Assembly (NCBI GenBank): GCA_003427395.1
Contig: BFEA01000134.1
Location: 689,115-719,926 of the forward strand
Direction: 5' to 3'
Length of the DNA stretch: 30,812 nucleotides
Source: Chara braunii
Lineage: Eukaryota > Streptophyta > Charophyceae > Charales > Characeae
The translations under genes were made by a program, and so were the position numbers. Below the pieces are notes generated by a model that had not been told where the DNA came from, made no database searches, and saw only the letters and a program-made list of their open reading frames with translations. Within the stretch, counting starts at the first letter, position 1; each line of letters begins with the position of its first letter. Shown in pieces: positions 19,027 through 28,166 of the stretch.

Positions 19027-21412
19027 CCAAGGTACAGGCTACTACAAGCTCAATACATCCTTGCTAAATATAGAGAGATTTAAAACTTACCTCAAGGATG
19101 TCTGGATCTTCTGGCGTCAACAGAAGAAACTCATCCAAGATAAGATAACATGGTTCAATAACGGTCTACTTTTTTTAGGTCGTAAATGCAATGAATATTT
19201 TAAGATTTTAGCAGCAGAACATCATTCCAAGGAATCAAGACTGTATCAATGGATCCCGGAATTGCAATCACTAGAAAACAATCCCAACGATGAAGAGAAT
19301 GATGAATTAATTGCACAAGAAATCCAGGAACTAGAGGATCGTCTCCTATCTCTCATGGAATATTGATGGCAAGGAACTAGGATCAGGGGAAAGCTTCGGA
19401 AAATGGCTACTGAAGGTGGAATGGATGCAAGGTTTCTTGCCATGGCACGAGCAAGGACAGAGAGAACAGTGATCAACGCTCTTGCACATCCCCTACGTCA
19501 AAATGAACAACTGGCAACATCCACGGCAGAATGTACAAAAATTGCCAGGGATTTTTTAAAATCCCTCTTCCTATCAGAAACAACAACCACCCCTATCAAT
19601 CAACGAATCAAGGACATTGAGGATTTTCTTAAACCATTGAAAAATTCGTTATCTGAGTCTCAAAAGAACATACTAGAAAGACCAATAACAAAAGACGAGA
19701 TATGGACTGCCCTCATGCTCATGGAAGAAGAAAAAACCCCAGGTATAGATGAATTACCAAAAGAATTCTGAGAGTCACTCTGAGATTTCATAGCTCAAGA
19801 CTTAATGGACTTTTACCACGAAGTATGGACTTCAGGCAGATTAGGAGAAATAGTGGGGCAAGGGGTCTTAACTCTACTGTATAAAAAAGGGGATAAATGA
19901 AACATTCGAAACTATCGCCCTATCACCCTCCTCTCAGTAGTATATAAACTTATATCCAAAGCCCTGAAGATTCGCCTGAACAAATATATTGCGGATATCA
20001 TTCACCCAGTGCAAACCGGCTTCATTTAAGGAAGAAATATCCAGGACAACATCCTACTCATTAATGAGCTAGTCAAGCTATCTCGCCAATCCAAACATAA
20101 TGCTGCATTCATCTTCATCGACTTTGAGAAAGCTTATGACCATGTGGATTGACTTTTCCTGGATAAATGTCTGGAAAAATTTAATTTTGGCCCAAATTTT
20201 AGGAGGTGCGTTAAAATCTTACACGAGGATGCTTCTACAAGAGTCATGGTAAATGGAAACATAGCCCCGGCTATAACATTACAAAGATCAGTTAGACAAG
20301 GCGATCCTATAGCCTCGCTCCTCTTTGTAATCATCATGGAAGCCTTAGCAGCTCACATCCGTCATCATAAAGACATTAAACGCATTCAAATTACATCCAT
20401 ACCAGAGGATGCTATACCGGTATGTTCCTTTTTTGCTGATGATCTATCTCTTATGGTTGATGCCTCACATGAAAATCTTGAGGCAATACAACGAATCATG
20501 GATGATTTTTGTAAGATATCAGACATGAGGGTAAATTGGGGAAATAAAACCTTAGGATGGTGGATTCACTATCAAGGAGTTAGGCCACAAGAAAGACCTA
20601 TAATCAAATGTCTCCCTATTGATTCCCCAATGAGGGTTCTTGGGATTTCCCTCTCAGCCATAGGCAAACCAACATCTAATAGCGAAGAAATTTTGAAACA
20701 TGCAATTTAAAAACTGAAATTATGGAAGGATAAACATACCTCTTTGCTAGGAAGATCGCTAGCAATTAACAACGTGGTCCTTGCCTCCATTTGGTATAAA
20801 TCTGTTGTCTAGGCTCTTGATAAAACGTTCATTAAAATTCTGCAGAGACAGTTGGTAGCATTTCTTTGGCGAGGCAATCATTAATCCAAAAATGTTCTCA
20901 GTAAAGTGGCGTGGCAATCCATAATTCAACCTGAATCAATAGGTGGCCTAGGTATAATTGACCCTACTACTCAAGCAAAGACACTCTCAATTCAATGGAT
21001 AAAACGCCTTCTTTTCAACCCCCAAACTCCATGGACTACTCTGGCTTGCGAACAGATTAGACGCCTTGCTCCTACTACCCCAGATGAGGTTGACCCCTTA
21101 ATGTGGTTAGAGAATCGAGTGTGGCCACTCCCTAGGATGTCCCCATTGGAGGCCTATAATCCACAGTTATCTGATCGTCAAGCAGCTTGAGGAGACTTAT
21201 CACGAGATCCCTTCTGGATTGACCTTATGAAAACTTGGAGGAAACTACCCATCCCAGATAAAGTAACTCCAGAGAGATGGGAAGAAGTTTGTCAGCAACA
21301 ATTATTCAACAATACCCTAATCAGAGACTCCCAAGGCTGCACACTAAGTTGCATAGACTCTCCTTGGAAAGGATGGATTAAAAAGGGAGTAACACGTTGG
21401 AGGGTGATACCC
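19014..21412 (+). pseudogene. LINE ORF2 reverse transcriptase
   Basis: A single frame carries the whole RT through ten in-frame stops. Motif blocks: KTPGIDELP; YRPITLLSVVYKL; motif A IDFEKAYD (about 20,119-20,142); motif B RQGDPIASLLF; motif C FFADD (about 20,431-20,445); then thumb and the linker with WRG and GGLGI. Internal stops are TGA 19,364, 19,769, 19,781, 19,898, 20,150, 21,188; TAG 20,810; TAA 20,027, 20,708, 20,882. Coding similarity stops at about 21,396, after KGWIKKGV. RNase H and zinc-finger parts are absent. Confidence 0.9.
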
Positions 21413-22445
21413 TAAGAAAAGGGCCCTCCAATCCCATGGCCAGGCTGCCCCAGGGACTATGTGACGCCAAATCCTATCCTAACTTCTCCATAATAGCACT
21501 AATGCGGGGCATTGGAGGAATATATGTTCGATGGTCTCAGCCCTCTTTCTCCCTGGGTAGCTCAGGAGGCATTTTTGGCACCACGGTAGCGTCTTCCCTT
21601 GTTGTTCCAGGCGGGTATGATCTATCAGCCAATCGTTGGTTGGTAGGCACCTATGTTCTATCTGCTACTGAAGGGCGGAAATTTTAACGGGCCTTTTGTT
21701 GTAGTGTGCAAACCACCGGATGGGTCTTAGGAGATTGCGGTCATATTGAGGTGACGATACCATCTGTCTTCAATACGATCGCGTAATCTGCGCTTGGGTC
21801 TGAGCATCCGATAAGCAGATTTAGATTTTAAGTTGCATAGTGCCAACGCATTTGCCTCTCCCTTCCTGGTTGGGATATTCAGGGTCCATTGCCACTCGTC
21901 GGGGTCTAGAGGGAGGTCCTCAATTGGAGTCATTGGGCGATACGCCCTCTGGTGATCTCCCTCCGTAATGACCCTGATGCGATAGACTTCCCTTTGGTCC
22001 TTCCATATGAAGGGTTGCTGGTTACAATGCAGCCTGCCATCCTTTAGAATGGAGAAGGTTTCGACTAGCACGTGTGTGTGGTCGACGAGGTGCACGTATC
22101 CTACCTCCCGCTCGTGGTCAGGCAGTCCTACCCAGTCATCTTCCTTTACGCAGGTGCCTCTTTTCAGAGTGGCGTACCAATGGAGGGGGAAGTTGTCAAT
22201 CAACTCATCCAGTGTCTTTTCAGTGAGGCGACAATATCGCAGAGTTGTTCGTAATCTCTCCACGCCTTTCCAATTGCGTGCCTCTGTGTCCCAGAGGTCC
22301 CCCACCCTTCATATATCGTGTTTCACCCAGCCTTTCCATTGTGAGTCCGACGCGCATCGTACACACCCTTCGGAGTCCGATATCAAGCGGTTTCCAAATA
22401 GGGGCTGCCTGGAGATTTTTTCCCACCTCTCTGGAACAGGCAGGT
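21400..22445 (-). pseudogene. 3' fragment of a second, divergent LINE ORF2
   Basis: Read on the - strand, the fragment starts with PERW...PLF...SDS...KGW, 22 of 41 residues identical to the end of the + strand LINE. It continues with RVGDLWD, about 190 open residues, and then, after a frame change near 21,700, a zinc-finger region W-C-x2-C...H-x4-C followed by LLW (about 21,700-21,530). This is the zf-RVT-like C-terminus of plant L1 ORF2. Stops at 22,309 (TGA), 21,727 (TAA), and TAG near 21,678 and 21,510 interrupt it. At about 54% identity it is a different subfamily from its neighbour. No poly(A) tail or 3' UTR was seen at the 21,400 end. Confidence 0.8.
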
Positions 22446-22602
22446 TGAAGGGGGGTGTGACGCACGTGCAGAGGGCACGTGCGGAAATGGTGAGGGAGAG
22501 AGTAAGAGGGAGGAGATGGACACACACGAGAGGTAGCAGCTGAGTGAAGGTCCAGTCCGGCTCCATGAAAGAACGAACTACTGGATGAATGAACCTGCCG
22601 CC
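22446..22602. other. spacer between LINE fragment and Gypsy element
   Basis: No gene was recognised. The - strand open frame continues here, but its residues no longer resemble LINE protein upstream of PERW, so the 5' truncation lies near 22,445. Confidence 0.4.
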
Positions 22603-22698
22603 CTGGACCTAGGCCGAAGTGATATACCGGCCTGGGTCCAGTAGCGGAATAACCTGGTACCGGACCAGGCTCAGGCCGGCGGCCTGAAACTGGTCCGG
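22603..22698. repeat. pair of GC-rich hairpins
   Basis: The first dyad (22,603-22,641) has 14-nt arms pairing at 13/14 around an 11-nt loop. The second (22,660-22,698) has CCGGACCAG and TCAGGCCG on one side of its centre at 22,679 and exact complements on the other, with a small symmetric bulge. Both span 39 nt and use related CCGG/AGGCC words. They lie at the distal edge of the presumed Gypsy 3' end and could be transcription- or packaging-related structures or methylation-prone CpG/CHG sites; function is unknown. Confidence 0.75.
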
Positions 22699-23814
22699 CC
22701 TCACTGTCGGGCCGGAGGGATACCGCTCCACGATCCTCGGACCTGTAAATGGATCCAGAGATACATCAAAACACGCTATCCGCTGAAAGAGCGGGAACCC
22801 AAAAGGAACGGCCAAAGAAAAACAATCCTAAATGCGGAGCAAGCTCCATGCAGGAAAAAGGGATGCAATGCAGACTAAGCTGCAAGCCTAATCTATACAA
22901 CAATGTCTGGTCTGAGTCGAGCCAAAAAGCAGAAAAATGTCTGACCTGTGTCGGCCAAGAAAGAGAAAAAAATAAATGTCTCATGAGCCAAGTAGGCTGG
23001 TTATAAATCAACATCAGGGCCCTAAAGGCCAAAGAAATGCTAAGCCAATGTCCTACGTCGAAAAGAATGTGGCACAATCTCATGTACCCTGTACACAATG
23101 CACAATGCCTGAACAGAAGAGGAAGGAACTCAGTCGCATGGCAAAGGTAGGAATAGGTGGGAAGGCGGTAGGTACAGCTCTTAGAGTAAACTCCAAGGGG
23201 GCACCCACGCAACCAGGTAGGGGACATTAGGCTCAGGGAGGGAGCAACATCACGACACCGGGCTCGATGGAAACCATCAAACGGGCACCGCCAGCTGAAA
23301 GGGGAATGACACTCACACAAGAGAGCACGCATAAGGTGAGCCTGGAAGGAGAGAGGGCTATGCCGGCATAGACATGTGGCGCAAGAGCCGCGAGCAAAGA
23401 AAACGTACACTCCAGAGGAGAGCGCGCAGCATAAGGTAAGGCAGAAGGGCGGCAAGCGGACACACCCACATAGACAGGGGAAATAGGGGTCATCATGCGA
23501 CTGGGGGGGTAAGGATACATGGAGATGATGAGAACTCCGTAGCCGAAAGCGTAAAGTAGTCCAATTGATGAGTCTCCAGACTGAAGTCGAGTCGAAGTAG
23601 CCAGGATGAAGTAGGAGTAATGCAGACAACCAAGTAGAAGTCCGGAATCACGTGACATGTACGCTGGTACTGAGCAGGAGCACTGAGATCGAAAAGTCGA
23701 ATGTAGAAGTCGAATGTAGAAGCCGAAACCGGGAGCAGTTGCATAAGTGTCCAAGAGTGGTAAGAGATAGACGGCGTATAGGGCGTAAGATCAGTCACGA
23801 TATCGAGAAGGAAG
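22699..23814 (-). other. Gypsy 3' non-coding region / candidate 3' LTR
   Basis: This stretch follows the pol stop of the - strand element. The long - strand open frame (22,766-23,629) is rich in Cys, Leu, Ser and His, matches no family I know and is judged non-coding. A 15-bp unit with GTCGAATGTAGAA is tandemly repeated near 23,696-23,725. No polypurine tract or second LTR copy is visible to fix LTR limits. Confidence 0.4.
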
Positions 23815-26343
23815 TCAATGGTTACGCTGAGGGCGAGAGGACTCAACTACGACGACAGGCGGAACCACATCCACAGGGGGAGGAGGGTCTGGGGCAGGTA
23901 CCAGTGGAGCAGGAGGACCCATCGATGAGGGGGGGGGGATGTTAGTGGTCGCTGAAGTAGATGGATCAGTAGAAGGACTAGAGGTAGGAGGGGATGATGA
24001 TGAAGGGAAAGGATGAGCACGATCGTAAGCACGCACAAAAGTCATAGCATGCTTCAAATGCTCAAGAGGCTCCCACGTAGACTCCTCGTCAGGGTAACCC
24101 TTCCATCGAACAAGATACTTGAGGCGGGGAGGGTCACCATCTGTCATACGCCGAGACGCAATATCAGAGACAACAAACTCCTCGTGACCTTCAATGATGA
24201 TGGGAGAAGGGCGAGGGTAAGGTCGACCGTGAAACTCAGGAGGAGACCGTCTGAAAGGGCGCAAAAGGGATACATGAAACACATCATGTAGGTTAGCGTG
24301 ATACATGGAATCGGGGAGCTTCAATTTGAAGCTCACTGGACAGTCATGATTGGGTCCGATGGGTGCGAGAATGGTGCATGGTCCGATATATCGACGTCTG
24401 AATTTCCGAAGCGTGTCGGCTTCGGGCTGGAAGTGACGTGCGTTGACAAGGACCTCATCGCCAACTTTGAAGGGATGGTCAATGCGTGAGCGGTTGGCGC
24501 GGGTCGCCATGCGAGTCTGGGAGTGAGCAATGCTCTCTCGAGCCTTGCTAAGGAGCNCCTCCATCTCCTTTACCCACTCATCGAGAGTTGGGCATTTGGT
24601 GTCAGGGTGAATTTGAGATGGACGGAGGAGATCAGATGGGACACGAGGGTGATATCCCATGTCACAATAGTAGGGGGACATGCCGGTGGCGGGAGAAATA
24701 GCATGGTTATAAGCGATCTCTGCATGAGCAAGATGAAGATCCCAATCAGAGTCATTCTCAACAAACTTCTTGAGGATAGTCCCAAGAGTTTTGTTGGTGA
24801 CCTCAGTCTTTCCGTCTGACTGGGGGTGGTAGGAGGAGGAAAGGCGAAGCTCGGATCCATAAGTCTCATGGAGTCCACGCCAGAAATGAGAAGTAAAGCG
24901 GGGATCGTGATCAGAGACAATGCTAGTGGGGAGACCATGATGAATGGCAATACGGTTAAAGTACAGAGTGGCGATGTCTTTGGCTGAATCAGCATACTTG
25001 CAGGGGAGGAAGTGAGCATGCTTTGTCAACCGGCAGACAACAACAAAGATGGCATCGTAACCTCGTGGGGTAGGGGGACGAAGTGGGCCGATGAAGTCTA
25101 TAGAGACGGAGGTCCAACGCTGAGTAGGAATGGGTAAGGGCTGAAGAAGGCCGTAGGGAGGGTGGTTGGGAATGCTGGCCTCCTGGCAGGTCCTACAGGT
25201 GCGAACGTACTCTGTCGTGAAAGGACAGCGGTGCTCCCAGTAGTAATGGCAGTAGAGTCGGTCAAGGGTCTTGAGGATACCGAGATGACCGGCAGCACGC
25301 TGATCGTGACACTCAGCGACAGCTCGAATACGAAGCTGGCCGACAGATGGGACACATAAGCGGGGAGTACGGTTACCTTGGCGACCAAGCCAATATAGGA
25401 GTCCAGAGGGGTCCAGCTGGAAGTTAGGGACAGTCTTGCCGGCCTGTAAGTAAGCGTAGATGGACTGAAACTCGGAGCACTGTGGGTATGCCGACCGATA
25501 CTCATCTAGGAAATCGGGGTGGATGTCGGGGAATGAAATGGCAGAGAGCTGGCAATCATCACACTGAAGATCGGGGCGGCGAGATAAGGCAACAGCTACG
25601 CAATTGCTTTCCCCAGTAATCTTCTTGATGGTAAAGTCGAACTCTGCGAGATCACGCCACCAACGAGCCTGGCGAGGGGTGAGCTTCGGCTTCGTCAAGA
25701 AAGCAGCAAGGACAGAGTTGTCCGTCAGGACGGTGAATGTGTGACCATGTAAGTGATGACGCCACTTTTTAACAGCGTAAACCAGCGCGAGGACCTCACG
25801 CTCGTCAGCAGTGTACTTACGCTCAGCAGGAAGTAGCTGTCGAGATAGATAAGCAACCGGGCACTCTCCATCGCGAGACTCGACTGTGTCGTCATCAGCG
25901 ACGTCATGCGTGTAGGGAGGTGGAGCCCCTGAGGGGGTGGGCTCGATAGGTGCAAGTCGAGCCGCAGTCGCCGGGGGTGGGGGGGGAAAGCGAGGAATGC
26001 GAGGGAGACGAGACTCTGTGGGGTCAGGAGAAGTAGAAGGGGCTGGGTAAATCTGGGAGAGGACAGCTCCTATGGCAAAGTCAGACGCGTCGGTGGTGAC
26101 GATGAATGGGCGGGAGTAGTCGGGTAGGTGTAGGACAGGGGCTGACGTGACAAGTCGCTTCAGAGAGCGAAAGGCATCCTCATGAGCCGGGGTCCAATGG
26201 AAGGGTAGACGTCCGCGGGTCAGAGGAGTCAGCTGTGAAGAGTACTGCGCGTAGTTTTTAAGAAAATGACCGTAGTAGTTGGTCAACCCCAGGAAACTAC
26301 GTAGCGCAGGAAGAGAAGTAGGTGTAGGCCAATTGACGATAGC
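23815..26343 (-). pseudogene. chromovirus pol: RNase H, integrase, chromodomain
   Basis: The 823-residue open stretch starts in the RT connection (FLGLTNYYGHFLKNY). RNase H begins with TTDAS at about 26,095, but its last conserved Asp, normally in ADALSR, is Val (VAVALSRR; codon at 25,591-25,593). The integrase has an HHCC finger (H...GHLG...CRTCQ), then D,D,E residues in SIDFIGP (about 25,098), VSDHDPRF, and SDGKTEVTNK. GPY-like and basic regions follow, then a chromodomain (about 24,165-24,010) with YLVRWKGY and STWEP, which in chromoviruses steers integration to marked chromatin. The tail is Pro/Ser-rich. One TAG (26,344-26,346) separates it from the RT part; CAG (Gln) would read naturally there. 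Confidence 0.92.
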
Positions 26344-27002
26344 CTAGATCTTCGAGTCGTCCATGTCGAGTCCATGGTCAGAGACCTGATGTCCTAGAAA
26401 GTCGACCTTGGATTGAGCGAAGGCGTATTTGGAGAGCTTCGCATAGAATCCGTGGTCGCGTAATCGCTGGAGGACAGTGCGGAGGTGGGTCATATGCTCC
26501 TCTAAGGTACGACTGTAGATCAGGATGTCATCAATGTAGACTAGAACAAAGTCCTCGAGAAGGTCCTGGAACATCGTGTTCATAGCCATCTGGAAGGTGG
26601 CAGGACCGTTACGGAGGCCGAAAGGCATGACAGTGAACTCGTAGTGTCCAAATCGAGAACGAAACGCGGTTTGGTGCTGGTCCTCCTTGGCCACGCGGAT
26701 CAGGTGGTATCCGCTGCAAAGATCAATCTTCGTAAAAAAATGGTGGCCAGCGAGGCAGTCGAACAGGTCATCTGCGCGGGGCATGGGATAACTGTTTCTG
26801 ACCGTATACTGGTTGAGGCCGCGGTAATCGAGACAGAGGCGGAGGTCGCTGTCCTTCTTTCGATCGAAGAGGACTGGTGCGCTCCACGGTGACGTGCTCG
26901 GTTTAATGAAGCCTGACGAAGCAGCTCGTCGATCTGGCGTTTAAGTTCCTGGGCTTCGGGGACCGAGAGGCGGTATGGGGCTCGGTGTTGGACACAAGAC
27001 AT
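26344..27002 (-). pseudogene. chromovirus pol: reverse transcriptase
   Basis: The main part (26,784-26,344) holds the catalytic core: FTKIDLCSGYH (motif A), FGLRNGPATFQ (motif B), VYIDDILIYS (motif C; Asp pair at 26,527-26,532) and VDFLGH. The upstream RT start, HRAPYRLS...ELKRQIDELLRQ, lies in another frame (27,002-26,915). The next conserved block, FIKPSTSPW...LDYRGLN, is back in the core frame. This means an indel at about 26,905. A segment usually found between the protease linker and the PYRLS block is missing near 26,985-27,010, where the frame also changes. RT activity from this copy is therefore unlikely. Confidence 0.88.
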
Positions 27003-28161
27003 CGCGATACTCGCGAAGGAGAGTAGCGACGCTTGGCTGCAAGGTGGCTAGGAGGTCATCAACCTCCTTAGCGGCAGCAGCGTCTGAAGCAGGAGTGGAA
27101 GGAGTCGGCGTAGGGATAGGTGCGGATGGCGTCTCCCTGTCAAAGGACGCGACAAAGTGCGATGAGCACATGGAAATGGAAGGAGTCGACGAATCAGGAG
27201 GATCTGGAGGCTCGGGGGGTGGTGGATCGAGTTCGACCAACTCAACGCCCTGATGCATGGAGTTGCAGGTAAGAAGGTCCGTGATGTCGACAATGTAAAG
27301 TTCGGCATCCGGCTGGCGAAAAATGTGGTTAAAGTGAGTAGGTGTCAGAATGGAGACATTAACAGGGGGAGGAGGTGTAGGGTCCGATTTGCCCAACAAC
27401 GGAATACGATACTCCTGATCATCCTTGGTGTAGAGGACGAGGTCGTTGTGGACCCAATCGGGGCCAGAATGAGCAAATTGATGTGAGTAGGCAGTGCCGA
27501 AAATAATGTCATACATGGTATCCATGACGTCGAAAGTCCACTGGTCATGGAACCGGGGGGCCTTGCGAAGGCTACGGGGCATCCGCAAGGGAAAGGAAAA
27601 TGGAAGATCAGGCACCACAGAATCGACGAAGGATTTGGCCTGGTTGTCGCCAAGGGTGACAGTGACAGTGGAGGAGTAGGAAGATGTGTAGAGGGATGCN
27701 TCCTTGACTACNNGAGGATGGATGAAGTCACCAGTAGAGCCAGAGTCCCATAATGCGCGATAGACTCTAGTAGAGGTCCCGAGGCGCACAGGAATAATCG
27801 GTAAAGTGCGATCGGGATTGTGTAAGCGCTGGGAGATCGCGGCGAGGGTGTGCTCTTTAAGGCGAAGACGTTCCTGGCGGAACTTAACACACTCAAGGTC
27901 CAGGAAGTCGATGATATCCTTTGCTGCAATAAGGGAGGCACTGCAGCGGGCCGTGCGAAGGGCACGCCTAGTAGGAGGACGAGGAGGAGGAGAGGGGTCA
28001 TGAGAAACGCTAGGCGAAGGCGTGGGAGGTGGGTCGGCAACACTAGGGTCGACCGACAAGGAAGTCGAGTCCGAGTCCTCCGAGAGAGTAGTAAGTGGCG
28101 AGAAGGTGGACTCGTGGGCGGAAATGCCTGCTACTGTGGGAGGATCAGGNGAATGAGACAT
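26941..28161 (-). pseudogene. chromovirus pol: N-terminal domain and aspartic protease
   Basis: Pol appears to begin at ATG 28,161-28,159, only 5 nt after the gag stop codon and in a different frame. A Pro/Ser-rich and charged N-terminus leads to the retroviral-type protease, with active-site D-S-G-S-T (DSG codons at 27,739-27,747) within ALWDSGSTGDFIHP and a hydrophobic flap region. A long linker to the RT follows. The protease matures Gag-Pol as a homodimer. Ambiguous bases at 27,700 and 27,712-27,713 fall just after the active site. Confidence 0.85.
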
Positions 28162-28166
28162 CGTGG

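Larger units (their letters stand above)
13871..21412 (+). mobile_element. L1-type LINE, degenerate, 3' end lost
   Basis: ORF1-like sequence with a zinc-knuckle remnant is followed by ORF2 with APE-like endonuclease and RT, the order of L1-clade non-LTR retrotransposons of plants. The body is interrupted mainly by nonsense codons rather than large indels. Sequence ends within the C-terminal KGW region where a - strand LINE fragment begins, so its zinc finger, 3' UTR and tail are missing. No flanking target duplication could be identified. Confidence 0.85.

Noticed and set aside
19364-21190. Alternative genetic code (TGA read as Trp) in the LINE
   Set aside because: TAA and TAG also interrupt the frame, ordinary TGG codons are used for Trp throughout, and the Gypsy and PLE frames treat TGA as disruptive. 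C:G to T:A decay explains all cases.
21400-22445. Twin-priming (5' inversion) of a single LINE
   Set aside because: Twin priming gives an inverted 5' part followed by a sense 3' part; here the order is reversed, and the overlapping residues are only 54% identical, so two different LINEs are involved.
22766-23629. 287-residue open frame on the - strand as a gene
   Set aside because: It has no recognisable domain, odd Cys/Leu/His-rich composition, overlaps other-frame ORFs, and lies in the 3' non-coding/LTR part of the Gypsy element.
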